Shown here: positions 33,360 to 44,226 of the stretch, one piece after another
Layout of the letters: every line of letters starts with the position of its first letter
Position numbering within the stretch: the first letter of the stretch is position 1
Assembly (NCBI RefSeq): GCF_000218685.1
Contig: NW_006763296.1
Span: 2,341,835 to 2,405,834 of the forward strand
Direction: 5' to 3'
Origin: Serpula lacrymans var. lacrymans S7.9
Lineage: Eukaryota; Basidiomycota; Agaricomycetes; Boletales; Serpulaceae
Length of the DNA stretch: 64,000 nucleotides
Made by a program: the position numbers and the translations under genes
Notes under the pieces: model-generated
Told to the model about the DNA's origin: nothing
What the model saw: the letters and a program-made list of their open reading frames with translations, nothing else
Databases searched by the model: none

Positions 33360-34873
33360 CTACATAATAATGCATTTATCTTTTTTATTTTTCTTGCCTG
33401 GTTTGTCGCCTTCGGGGCGCTTTGTCCGTTGTTGTTGTTGTTGTTGTTGTTGTTGTTGCTCTTTCTCCATCCGTTCTACCCGTTTCCTTTCGCGTTGTAA
33501 ATATAACTGATGTGCCTTTTCGTCCTCTTCGGCCTGTAGCTGTCGAGCCAGTGCCCGACTATAGTTCCTAGATTAGTATTACTCACGAACACAAGGTAAA
33601 CCAGATATACATACTCTGCAGGGTCAACGACGGAGAATTGGCCACTTTCCAACTCAAAGGCTTGCAGCGCGCTTTCTGCTGTGTGCCCAGCAAAATCTCC
33701 TCCAGCCGGACTGGATTTCACAAAGTCAGAGTCAACAAACGTCGACCAGCCTCCATCAACATCTTCTATACGTTCCCATACCACTGAGGGCTCGTTGAGA
33801 AAGACATAATCGGTGACGAGCGAGTATAGAGAAGCTTCTTCGCCCTCTGGCTTATACAAAACTGACAGATGAGAATTTCGGAAGAGTGCAACGAGAGTGC
33901 CAGGCTCTAGTTTTGATGCCAAATGGAAGAGACCATAATAGGTCAATTGCGACTGCGTATTATCGAGGAAAGTACGAATAACGATAGCTTAAACGCCAGT
34001 AATCAGAATTAGCGTGTTATAAATATATATAAGAAGCTCACCCTGTTCGATTTTCCGTCGATCACTATCAGAGTAGCGATCGGTCGAGATGCTAGGCCCT
34101 GCTTGACTGGGTCCTGCTTGGCTCGATCCCGCTTGGCTCGACCCTGCTGAACTGGGATCCTCGAAGGTGTCTGCGGTGAGCAAGCGTCCGTTGGTCGTGT
34201 GATCGGCACCCGCGATGAGATTGACTGCACTGTCATAGTCCTGGACGACAGCGAGTACCTCGGCCTCTGCGCTACTGGGATCTACAAGCCAACCGTGAAC
34301 CAGTTTGATCCCTGCCTGCTCGAACATTTTGAGTTCACCACCAGCTCCTGCAGGTCTGAACGAGGTAGCCCCAGTGAACAACGGGTTGAGGTCTAGGCCC
34401 TCTGTAATCGTGGAAATGTACACGCGTTAGCGTGTATTGCGTAGATGAAAAGCGCGACGTACTGGTAGTTGTCGGCATGATCGATAGTACGGAAGAGATA
34501 TCAATCCCGGGGCAAGTCATGAGGAGATGCTCTCCGACCAACTGGGATAAGAACTCGTAGGAGACGATTGTACGGTCATTAGGTTGGATTTCTATGTTAC
34601 CACGGAGTAAAAGAATGTTGCCTGAGGGAAATTAGTGATATTCTGTACATATATCAGACAAGACATACAGATTGCAATGAAAGAGCACGGCCTTATGAAG
34701 TCCTGAGCATCAGCTTGAGAATAAACATGATTAGAGTGGACGAACCCATTGAAATTTTGAGTAACGATCTTGACATTCCGTCTTGAGGACCCTACTCCAA
34801 ACATAATCTCCTTCAGATACCAGACATCTGCTTGGGAAGACTGGATGCTCTGAGCTTCTTCGTGCTCGGACAT
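33360..34873 (-). CDS. MINDY/FAM63 family deubiquitinase with CaaX tail
   Basis: Minus-strand exons 34873-34746, 34691-34669 (23 nt), 34621-34463, 34401-34042, 33987-33615 and 33567-33360 give 416 residues. The catalytic site TQNFNGPCSFIAICN (Cys45) is assembled across introns 1 and 2, and the catalytic His is in LFRNSHLSVLY (about 263). FLNEPSVVWE and STFVDSDFVKSSPAGGDFAG are family signatures. MINDY enzymes cleave long K48-linked ubiquitin chains. A Ser/Gln/Ala/Gly linker (~190-210) contains repeats of SQAG. The tail has about ten Gln encoded by a CAA run, then KKNKKDKCIIM: a polybasic stretch and a CaaX box (CIIM), predicting farnesylation and membrane attachment. Introns 1 and 4 end in AAG. 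Confidence 0.92.
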
Positions 34874-35927
34874 GGTATGAGTATTTACAGGTCAAGTCCA
34901 GACGCAGGGTATAATATGGCGGCGCAGCCTAAGGTTCACGTAGTTGCTGCGATCGCGGATGCGGTACCGCTGTCGTGGCTGTGCAACCCACTGTATTTCC
35001 CCGCGAAGAAATTAATCCGGGGATTGCCACTGCGAATTGCATTTTCTTTGTTCGATATACTGCCAGAGTACTTGTACTTTCATTTCTGCAGCAACATAAT
35101 ATTTCTTGGCCTGAATCACTTGTTCTTCCGCGCAATGTATCCGTCACAATCTCTCAGGCTACTCTAACAGAACCAGTATTTCTCGCACCAGGACCCCCCC
35201 AGGCAAATCTTGAGAAGACGCGATAATCGCGGACGTCAAAGCTGCATTGGCTGCAAAGTATCCCAAGGTAAGTAATGATCAGCCTCTGCCTAGTACTACT
35301 CTCACTGGTTCACACAGTTTTGCCTAACACGTCAAAAAATCGCGTTAAAAGATGACACAAAGCTCCTTCCAGACAGAACTACATCGAAAGGTATCAGTCT
35401 GGTTGGCGGTGAGGAACTCACTGAAGGTCCAGCGCCTCAAATTAGCTGGAGGACCGTTTTCTTGGTCGAATGCGTTCGCCACCACTCATATCTCCACCTC
35501 TGCTTTCAACTCAACGTATGGAGTAGATAACAGGCTGGATCGCCAAACAGTATAGCCACCCACTCATATAGCATTTCTCCGACCTCTTCTACGGTAGTCA
35601 GATACGACACAGTACATTGCAAAAGTAAGGCATCCTCAACCTTAAATATCGCGTTTATTCCGTTTATTCTTGAGTTGTTGATTTTGATACCTTACATTTC
35701 ATCAAGCATGAGTTAGAAACCTTTTCGTAAATATCACCTCCCTTTGGTCCAGCAAAATTCTGACTGAGTGTCGACATAGTGTACATAGGTTTTCGCATGG
35801 AACTATGCCCTTCACGAGCATCTTCAAAAACTAATCAAGTAATCTGATAAAGACCTTTCCTTAGGACATCACTCACGTCCCTCAACAACTCTGCCCATTA
35901 TCATCTTCTTACCGTATAGTCGCATCA
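34874..35927. other. Intergenic, no supported gene
   Basis: About 1 kb upstream of the MINDY gene. Several short open frames exist, but none has a start-plus-splice pattern or recognisable product. Confidence 0.45.
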
Positions 35928-36350
35928 ATGCTCTCTTCAAACGTCTTCAACGAGCCAGGTGTGTTCTTGGCATATGCGATCTACAGCCCAACCTACGCAT
36001 CCCTATCCCTATCCCTATCCCCCCACGTTCGTAGCTCTTATCGTGGAAATCCGATATTCCGCCAGATATGTGCGACCCTGCGCTCTGGCTGGCACGCCCC
36101 TTTCTGACATTTCTCCCCCTTGTCGAGAAACGAAACCCCTGACCTTTTTCACAGCTCGCAGAACACTCCAACCGCCCACACCACCCCGAAACCTCCCCCC
36201 GGCTGGGACACGCCAACGTCCCATTCCACACGATCATGGATTCTTCCCTCGACTCATGCCTCTACTTCTTTTTTTTCGAGCGGATTTTTCGACCCGCCCT
36301 CCCACCATTCCTCCCCAGAACTCGACCAACTCGACCAAAAGCTCGTGTGA
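35928..36350 (+). CDS. Doubtful small Ser/Thr/Pro-rich gene
   Basis: A start ATG at 35928 (MLSSNVFNEP) is followed by a donor GTGTGT at 35959. A coding-like segment at 36162-36346 (contains PTAHTTPKPPPGWDTP and SSGFFDPPSHHSSPELDQLD) ends at an excellent donor GTGAGT at 36347. A short middle exon near 36035-36070 could connect them in phase. Downstream exons and the stop are unresolved. No family is recognised. The hexamer CCCTAT repeats about three times near 36000. Confidence 0.3.
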
Positions 36351-36437
36351 GTACGATATGCCTATGCAGCATCGTGGATGTTCCTGGCAGTTCACATAGA
36401 CCAGATGTACGTTATTCCCAACGTCCCCACATCTTAA

Positions 36438-37569
36438 GCTGCATGTATGTATGGTGCCCCAAATCCTGCGAAGAGCACCGAGCCCCTCTCATCTGGCTTA
36501 CCACCCACACGTCCAAAGTCATCCTCATCGTCGTCATCACCCTCCCCGCATCTCAACCCCAACCCAATCCCACCCCTCACTCCACGGAAAATCGGGATCA
36601 AATGAGGGGAACAACTGATTTTTTTTTATTCTTTTCTTTTATGCTGATAACACACGTTAACTCGAGTGATTTTCACTACATTCAACTAGGTTCATCATTC
36701 ACAAATGCAAAAGAAACGGCTCCCTGCCCACACTCTGGACACGGCATTCGTCGAATGAATACAACGCATATAGCATATAGTAGCAACAAACCATACAATT
36801 GCAAAATTGTGTATGCAATTCAAATTTCTTACTCTTTCGTACCAAACAAAAAGAAGAAGACGCCTGGATAATCATGATATACACTGTCAACACAGCTAGC
36901 GTAATAGATTGGCAAGTCAGAAACAATGAAATAAAGTGTTCAAGAGCAATGAGCATGTACGACGTCGCCATGGACAAACTGAAAGAAACAGATCTAGACG
37001 TACGCGACTTCATAACATCTTTGAGCTGAACATCGTCACTGCACCCATCGATGTAACGTAATATATTAACAGAGCGTTCACCAACAAGATCAAGCACATT
37101 TTTTTTTACGAATCAACGACAAACGAAGAACACATGACTGCAAGAAACAATATTGGTATTGTACCCAAGCGGCACATTCTGGATATTACTTGTAGCAAGA
37201 CGTGTAGTACTTATCAGATATCGGATATCGAGTATCAAAAGAAAAAATTAATATGACAAGCGACGAAACAAACACACAGGGACAAAACCGTTCAAACCGA
37301 GCAAGCAAAAGCGATGATATCATGATGGCGGATATAGCACTACGAAAATAAAATAAAACAGAAAGAGAAAATGAAAGAAGAAAGGAAATGAAAGAAACAG
37401 AAATACAAGGCAACCACACAGCTCTCCGCTGGCAAGTCCTTTCTACGAAACCCCCCAATCGAGTCCAGACCATAGTATAGGCCATTATACACATTTTGAA
37501 TCGTCGTCTTCGTCATTCCGATCCCCTGCCCTAGATCACACACACACGATGCCGTCCAACCACCGCTCT
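36438..37569. other. Intergenic and 3' region of the transcription-factor gene
   Basis: Low-complexity, AT-rich sequence downstream of the minus-strand transcription-factor gene (stop at 37570). No exon with convincing composition; a possible extension of the small plus-strand gene near 36391-36870 is not supported. Confidence 0.45.
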
Positions 37570-40170
37570 TCATACCTTCGCATTCGCCTCACTCGCTCTC
37601 CGATGTCGTTCAGGAAGCCCCACCATCGGACGCGTACCCACAGGTCCAATCTCGCCCCCCATCCCCACTCCATTTATATTCCCATTCGTGGTAGGCACAC
37701 CCAACGTATCACCATGCTTCATTCCCTCCATCCCCATTCCATCTCCACCCTCGACTCCCCTCGCCAACAATGCCCGCTTCGAATTTGCAGGTCCCAACGT
37801 CTGGGATGGTAGTCGCTTGAATGACGGTCGCATCATATCTCCGTCAGACGACGCTGCGCCCTCCTCCGACACCACCGACGATTCTCGCGAACCGTCCATG
37901 TGTGTGTGCAGGACGGCAGGCGGGGGTAGAGAAGACGAAGCGTGCATAGGCGGCGCACTCACTTGTGCACCCATCTGGGGACCTGCATGCGGGTGATGTG
38001 GATGTGGATGCCGCATAGCAGACGAACCAAACGCATTCGCAAGCGAAGAAGTCGTAGACGACGAACTTGACGGTCGACTCATATTGTTAAAATCGAATCC
38101 GGGCACAACGTTCGCATTCATTCCAGGCCCATTTATATATGAACCGGCACTCGATGGCGGTACCGGGGGACTAGCGCTCATACTCGGTCGTGTCCCTCTT
38201 CGTTTAGGCACAAGATTAAGCTTCATCGCCGAATTGCGAGCGTTGACAGCAGCTTCGTAGCTTCTCAGATCCTCCGCATTTCCATGCAGCGTCGTCCGCA
38301 GCCCACTCGTGCCCTCCCCGGGTCCGCCAGCATGGCCATTGCCCATTCTTGCATGTGTATGCTCGACGGTGGGGGTCTTCACAGAAGGCAGAGACGATAC
38401 ACGTGCGCGCCTGCGTTGTCCAGCTGGAGATGCAGGTCCTCCTGGGGCCAACAACGCACCAGCGGCATCGAGCCCCGAAGTTCCAGAACTGCTAAGTGGG
38501 GTGCGCATATATGCTCTCCAGAAATCCCGCAGCTCCCTCATTTCTGCGTCCCGTGATGCCGGTGTAGGCAGCGCAGTCGATAGAGGTCGGTCCCGAGTGT
38601 GGGGTCCCGAATGTTGAACGGGTTTTGAAGGCATTGGTGTAGCATTGGGTGAATGCGGCTGCATACCGGACATGTGCGAGAAAAATGGGACACCGTCGTT
38701 TGAGAGACCAGCGAGCACATTAGGATCGTCAATAGACATCAAACCAAAGGCAGATGAAAAGCCACCTTCGCCATACTGGGGACGTTGTGAATTGGGAGGT
38801 TGAGACTGCTGCTGCTGATGTTGTTGCTGCTGCTGTTGAAATTGATCTCGATTTCGTTGATCCTGACCGAGGAGCATCCGTTGTTGTTGGTAATTATTAG
38901 ATCCGCCGTGAAACATCTCGTTGCCTCCAATAGGCAGGTGGACATTGGATGACGCAGCACTTGATGGAACAGAGTGCGATGTCGCACTACCGCCATCGCT
39001 AAAATCCAATGAACCCTTTCTCGGGCGGTAGGCTGAAGCACTAGTCATGTTTCCAGAAAACATATCGTTCTGAAACTGATGTTGCGAACCCGCTGATCCC
39101 GGTGCGAATTGGGGTGCATCGCGATCGGAAGGAAAGTTCCGATTATAGTTTGAATGGATATCCTTGTCGTCAATGGGCATATAACGATGATTGAGAGGGA
39201 CATCAGGGATGACGTTAGAGTGAGAAGGACTGGATGCGGATGGACCCTCGTTCCATCCGAACCAGTTTGCAGAAGGAGGTTGTGATGGATTTGTATACAA
39301 CCCTGGAATGACTGCGGAGGTTGATTGTGGGTTCGATAGCATTGAGTTACCGGCACGGCGGAGGAGTTCAGCCTGAGCACGGTATTTTGCGACCATATCA
39401 GAGTCTGTTGCCATGGAGAGGGAGAGATGGGGGGCATCAGTTGTGGAAGGTGGGTAGGCAGAATTGAAAGCAAAGGTAGAGGCGAAAAGGGGGTCAGTTG
39501 ATGTTGAGGTAGACATGCTGGGTACGCTTAATGGAGGAGGGCCTAGGATGAAGTCGTCTACATGGGAATGGGCGGACATGCGAGAGGATGAGGAGAGGGA
39601 TGAAGAAGAGGAGGCAGGACGGGGATTATGGTGGCCGGGACCGCTTGGTGCGGTCTGGCGATGGAATTTGACAAAAGTGCAACGACATTTTCGCTGTACG
39701 CATTTTGCTAGAAAGGGAATGAGTGAGGGAGAAAGAGAGAAGAAAGGAAAGAGAGAACTGACAGCAAGGATTGCAACCATCACAGGGAAGGCTTGATTGG
39801 ACGCACTGATCGCAGGCTTGTTTTGATGTGGTGGCACGAGAGGCGGATGCTGAGCCCTTTCTCCTGTTATTTGTTTGAGCCTGGGCAGGTTTCTCTGTTG
39901 CATGACACTTGTTTACATGTCTAGATAGTAAATCGCTGGAGGAAAGAGTGAGAAGAAGGGAGTGGGGAGAGGGAGAGCGACGGACCTCCTGGCGAACTGG
40001 TCGCCGCAGTGTTGACATTTGTATGGACGATCACCGGTATCTGAGGGGGGATGTCAGAGAGAGGATGGGGGGGAGGGGGAGGGGGACGTACGGGAACGCA
40101 TGTGGCGTGCTACATGTTGTGGACGGGTAAAGGTAGCTTGGCAGACGGGACATTTGTGATCGCCACCCAT
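37570..40170 (-). CDS. Transcription factor with two C2H2 fingers and a Zn2Cys6 cluster
   Basis: Minus-strand exons 40170-40092, 40040-39986, 39935-39763 and 39707-37570 give 814 residues. Two tandem C2H2 fingers lie at ~7-57 (KCPVCQATFTRPQHVARHMR, linker TGDRPY, KCQHCGDQFARSDLLSRHVN). A fungal Zn(II)2Cys6 binuclear cluster follows at ~85-115: CDQCVQSSLPC, then GCNPCSKCVQRKCRC and TFVKFHR. This fits CX2CX6CX5CX2CX6C with two extra Cys. The remaining ~690 residues are disordered, with polyQ/His tracts (~310-340) and many Ser/Pro/Gly. The combined architecture is known from basidiomycete regulators. A conserved acidic-aromatic patch RELRDFWRAYMRTPLS lies near residue 505. Targets are unknown; it sits between urate oxidase and the DUR3/MINDY genes. 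Confidence 0.92.
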
Positions 40171-41059
40171 GTTGATTGAGATGGTGGAGAGAGAGGGGAG
40201 TGGACTGGAATTGTGTGTTTGGTATATATTTACAGAGTACTTCATTGTAACACCCCAAAATCTAGATCACGGGTGTGTCCGCATGATGTCATCGAAGCGT
40301 TATCAGACTGTTCTCCTCGACATCCCGCTTGTCTCCATCCTCCCTGCCAACCACGCGTGCGGTGTGAATCATTCTCGTCTCATTGGCTCTCTATCGACGC
40401 TATCAACGCTCTCGCCCTCCCCGCCCTCCTCTCCTCGCCCTCCTCTCTGTCGCCAGGACGATGACGCACTTCTTTGGCCCTATTGACGCGAGATCGTGGC
40501 GGAGATCAAGCCACTAGCCAAGCCAGTCAGCCAACACGCCCCATGACGTCACTCGCTGCTCACCTCGGGGCAGCCACCGGTGCGAAGACGTCTGCGTTCG
40601 CTCTAAACAAAAGTCAGCAACATCGCTCGGCATCAGATCCTCGCCCATCCCACGCCCTTTCTCTGCGCAGCACCTCGGTAAATTGAAATTGCCCACATCC
40701 GGCATCTCTTCTCTCCGCAGCACTCCCCTCCCATGACGTCGCTCCACACAGCCACATTCCCTTATCTGGCCATCTCATTTCCGCGCTGCCCTCCCTTTCA
40801 ATCTCCGGTATCAGCATCTTCGATACCGGGGTCGCATCCGACAACCCATCCGTGCGCGTATTCAATTAATACACATCTCCGCAGCACCCACCCGCGCGTC
40901 TCCTGCTGCGCACATCATCACCTTCCACAACACGCGTCCCAGTGCACCCGCCACCGAAACACCATCACACACAACCGACCATCATGGCCTTCAGCCCACC
41001 ATCTCAGAAATATCAGTCGTTTCCACCACACAAAGAAATAGGGTGGAAATGTGAAACAT
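40171..41059. other. Intergenic: transcription-factor promoter
   Basis: 890 bp between the transcription-factor start codon and the visible urate-oxidase stop. C-rich and low in long frames. It may contain a last small exon of urate oxidase that could not be identified. Confidence 0.45.
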
Positions 41060-43196
41060 TCATAGACAAATAGAATAGATACTCAACGGTGTCGTGTTGT
41101 CAACCCCAATGTACTTCATCTCAACCGGTATATAGTGCTTGTTGGGCAGCGCGTACGTGACTGCCTCCACCCCCGCGTTCTCCGCTATCACACGCTGTCC
41201 CATCTTGAACATCGTCGCCTAGTGTGCAACGTCACGTCCTCAGTCTCTCACACGCAACGCAAATCACCCACCTGCACACTCGCACTCTCGTCAGTCGCGA
41301 AGATGTCCAGCGTCGCAGTCCTCGCACGCTCAGCCACCCCCTCCCCGTCGTAAACACTGCCCGCCTCCATCTCCTCAGGCACATTGAACTCGAGCTTCTT
41401 ACCATCACTCGGCGCTGCGATAGTCAACGGCCCAAACGTATATGTTAAATCGACAGACGTAGAAAATATACGATCGTCAACCTCAACCAGCGTCGTATAC
41501 TCGTCGCGAATGAACCCAGAAAAAGCAGACCCCGTAGATTTCAGAACTGACCATCGAAAAAAAAAAAAAAAAAAAATCATGAGCGACGACAACGATAAGA
41601 CCGATATCATCATACTCACCAAGCAAGTCACTAATCCCAGAAGACACCTTGCCCACAATCTTATCCTTCCCTGCAGATGCATCGATCTACACCATCATCA
41701 TGTGATGGGGGAAAAAAGGGCGTTCGATCAGCCAAAGCAGTCGCAGTCATGCTATATATGCCACGCCCCCCGCAGCGTAAAGGAGAAAGCAAGGGAAGAA
41801 TAAGGAAGGCGCCAAAGTGGCGACGTGGGGCGCGCGGGGATTAAGAGTCAGGGAGGCCTAGGAAATATTCATAAAATAATGGCAAGGTGCCAGTGGGGTC
41901 CAGGCCTCCAGGCTCCACTCCACTATCAAGCTCCACTGCACCCACACCTGTCCACTTATCCAATTATGAATATGAAAACAAGCCCGGAAGGGATCAGATC
42001 AACGCATAATAGCATGCACCACAGCAGAGGAAGCATTTAAGCTCGTCCCCACAAGGCAGATGCAGATCCGTAGTCCCGTAGTCCATAGTCCGTAGTCAAA
42101 TCCTAATTCTAAAAATTCTACCGTACGAAATCGCGGTAAATATGCGAAATTTGATATTGTGCGTCAAGTCAAGGGTAAGAAGTGAAGAGCGAAGAAAAGG
42201 GAGGGAAGTATGGTCGGGGCAAGGGACATACACGTACCTCTGCGTTAACGATCCTTTTATCGTCGCCATCGCGCACGAACGCATGCGGGTGCGGCTGTTC
42301 TTGGCCTGGGGCGCCAACCGCAATACGGGACCATCGAAGCTTCTCAACAGTGATATACGCACGGTCGATGTGCGCATACTTCGACACGAGGTGGGTCCCG
42401 AGGTGGAGGGCGAAGCGTTCGGGGGAGAGAATGTGCGGAGAGACCTTGGCGAGGTCTGTCCCGGCGTTTAACCAGGGACGGATGTTTTCATGATCACGAA
42501 TCACGGTGAGAAGATAACACGGCGAGGATGACGCCAATAAAAGGCCGCGAGTTGAAATGAGCAAAGGGAAAAGCAAAAAGGTTTTTGAGTTTAGACTAGC
42601 CAAGCACGGTCGGGAGCAGGGGGTAACGTACAGTATGTTATATTCTTGACTGCAGGGGAGCGGCGAGTGATCGCCGGGCGCGTTCGGCAAAGCGATAACA
42701 AAGCAAGTTAACATCGCTTCATCGCAGGGGACGATCAACGTATCACGTACTTGCATCGGTGGTCACCACGACTGAGTTATCGGCTTCGGTGTAGCTGGAA
42801 GAGAGAGCTTGTCAGCGGGGGTGTACGGCATGATCAACGACGCGCAAGCTGGTGCATCGTCACGGTTTGGATTGGAGTATGAAAGAATGAACTGCGGTGA
42901 TCATCAGGACTACAGGGTCTACCGCGTCGAATCGCATGCCCGTGGACAGGGATCCTCTCCACAGCGCGATCTCCGTTGATGCGAGTCGCAGTTGGAACGA
43001 GGAAGCAGAGGAAAGAAATGATGCGGCAACCGTGACGTGAGGTCAGAGAGAGCGCACACACGTACCTCGTTTCTATTTTCCCCTCGAGCAACGCACAGAC
43101 GTTATACTCGACGACATGGTGCCACTTCCCCTCTCTTACGACGCGGAACACGCGCACCTTGTCTTTACCGTATCGCGCAGCTGTGAGTGTAGACAT
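41060..43196 (-). CDS. Urate oxidase (uricase), C-terminus atypical
   Basis: Minus-strand exons 43196-43066, 42794-42751, 42649-42632 (18 nt), 42455-42238, 41686-41620, 41546-41272 and 41218-41060 give 303 residues. Catalytic Lys is in ARYGKDKVRV, the active Thr in SYTEADNSVVVTTDAIKN, and the active His in YALPNKHY (about 279). PHPHAFVRDGDDKRIV and VLKSTGSAFSGFIRDEYTTL are further signatures. The enzyme oxidises urate to 5-hydroxyisourate, usually in peroxisomes. The frame ends KYIGVDNTTPLSIYSICL: the usual last ~25 residues (AEVF...) and a peroxisomal SKL-type tail are absent, so either a last exon was missed (donor GTATCT at ~41082) or the gene is truncated. Introns of 271, 101, 176 and 551 nt are unusually long for this region. 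Confidence 0.9.
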
Positions 43197-44226
43197 TTTT
43201 TCGATTTTTGATTTTTAGAGTGATCGGGTTTGAGGTCAAGTTCTTTCGATGTTCCTGTGACTAAAAGAATTAAGAGCATTTAGGGATGGGTTATCAGAAA
43301 TCGTCTCGGGATGAGTGTACGTTGTACGACATGCAAAGATGCAAAAACTTACAGTTAGACAATGATGATGGTGGTGGTTCTAGTTGAAGACCCGTTTAAT
43401 TTAAAGCATCGAGTCATGCCAATGCTTAGAGCCATATAAGTCGAATGCGTAGTTCCGTAGTTCCGTAGTAGACTATTGATAACGCCAGCCACGTGCATTT
43501 ATTGCCATCGGCATGCGGAACAACTGTCACTGATGAAAAAGCTGATAAGATAAGACTCGCGGTACTGGAATATTTTCTCACAATGTCACGGTATGGGTTG
43601 ACATACAGAGACAGGCTTTAACGCGTTCCACTGGGAGAACATGACCCATGATGTGATCGCCATGCAATGCTTGTTCCGTTCGATGATTAACCCTGAGCCA
43701 TAGCAGATGGAGGGATTTAGTAAGTTCAGCTTTCTTTTTCGCTTCCATATGGCCACAACACGACCTTTCACCTTTCCTCTCACCCTTCGTTTCGTACGGG
43801 CTCCCGCTTTTGGCCGCTTTTCGTTCCAACTCCACTGACCGACGTGCAAGATACTGCCCATACCAATAAGCGATTATCTTCTCTCTTCCTCTGACACACT
43901 AATGAAAGGATGATACAAAACCGCTGGAAAACACAGTACACGTGACGCGCAAACACGGGTATAAAGTCCGATACTCAGAAAACTCGAAACAACAGGCCAG
44001 TGAAAAGTTGCATGTGTAAAAATCCGAACCTGCGAACCTGCGTATGTCCTTGTCACAATCCAAATGGCATGAGATTAGCTTCGTAACTCTACAGTGCTCT
44101 GATACATACAGAAGTATACTGCAGTTGAGCAATGAAATAAAGAAATGTCAAAAATATAATCTCATCATTACACTTAATCTATTGGTCCGTTTGCAAGTGG
44201 GGGCACACTGACAAGAGCCCGCCTGC
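43197..44226. other. Urate-oxidase promoter and fumarase 3' flank
   Basis: 1 kb with no gene. It contains a double GATAAG motif at 43544-43554 and further GATAA cores near 43291 (as TTATC) and 43478. Confidence 0.5.
43544..43554. promoter_or_regulatory. Overlapping double GATA motif upstream of urate oxidase
   Basis: GATAAGATAAG, two overlapping GATAAG sites about 350 bp before the urate-oxidase start. It fits binding by a nitrogen-regulatory GATA factor, as upstream of DUR3. Confidence 0.5.

Noticed and set aside
33421..33460. (GTT)n microsatellite as a separate repeat
   Set aside because: It encodes the polyglutamine run of the MINDY protein and is described there.
35995..36025. CCCTAT repeats as a telomere-like tract
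   Set aside because: Only about three units and not the TTAGGG type; simple repeat near a doubtful exon.
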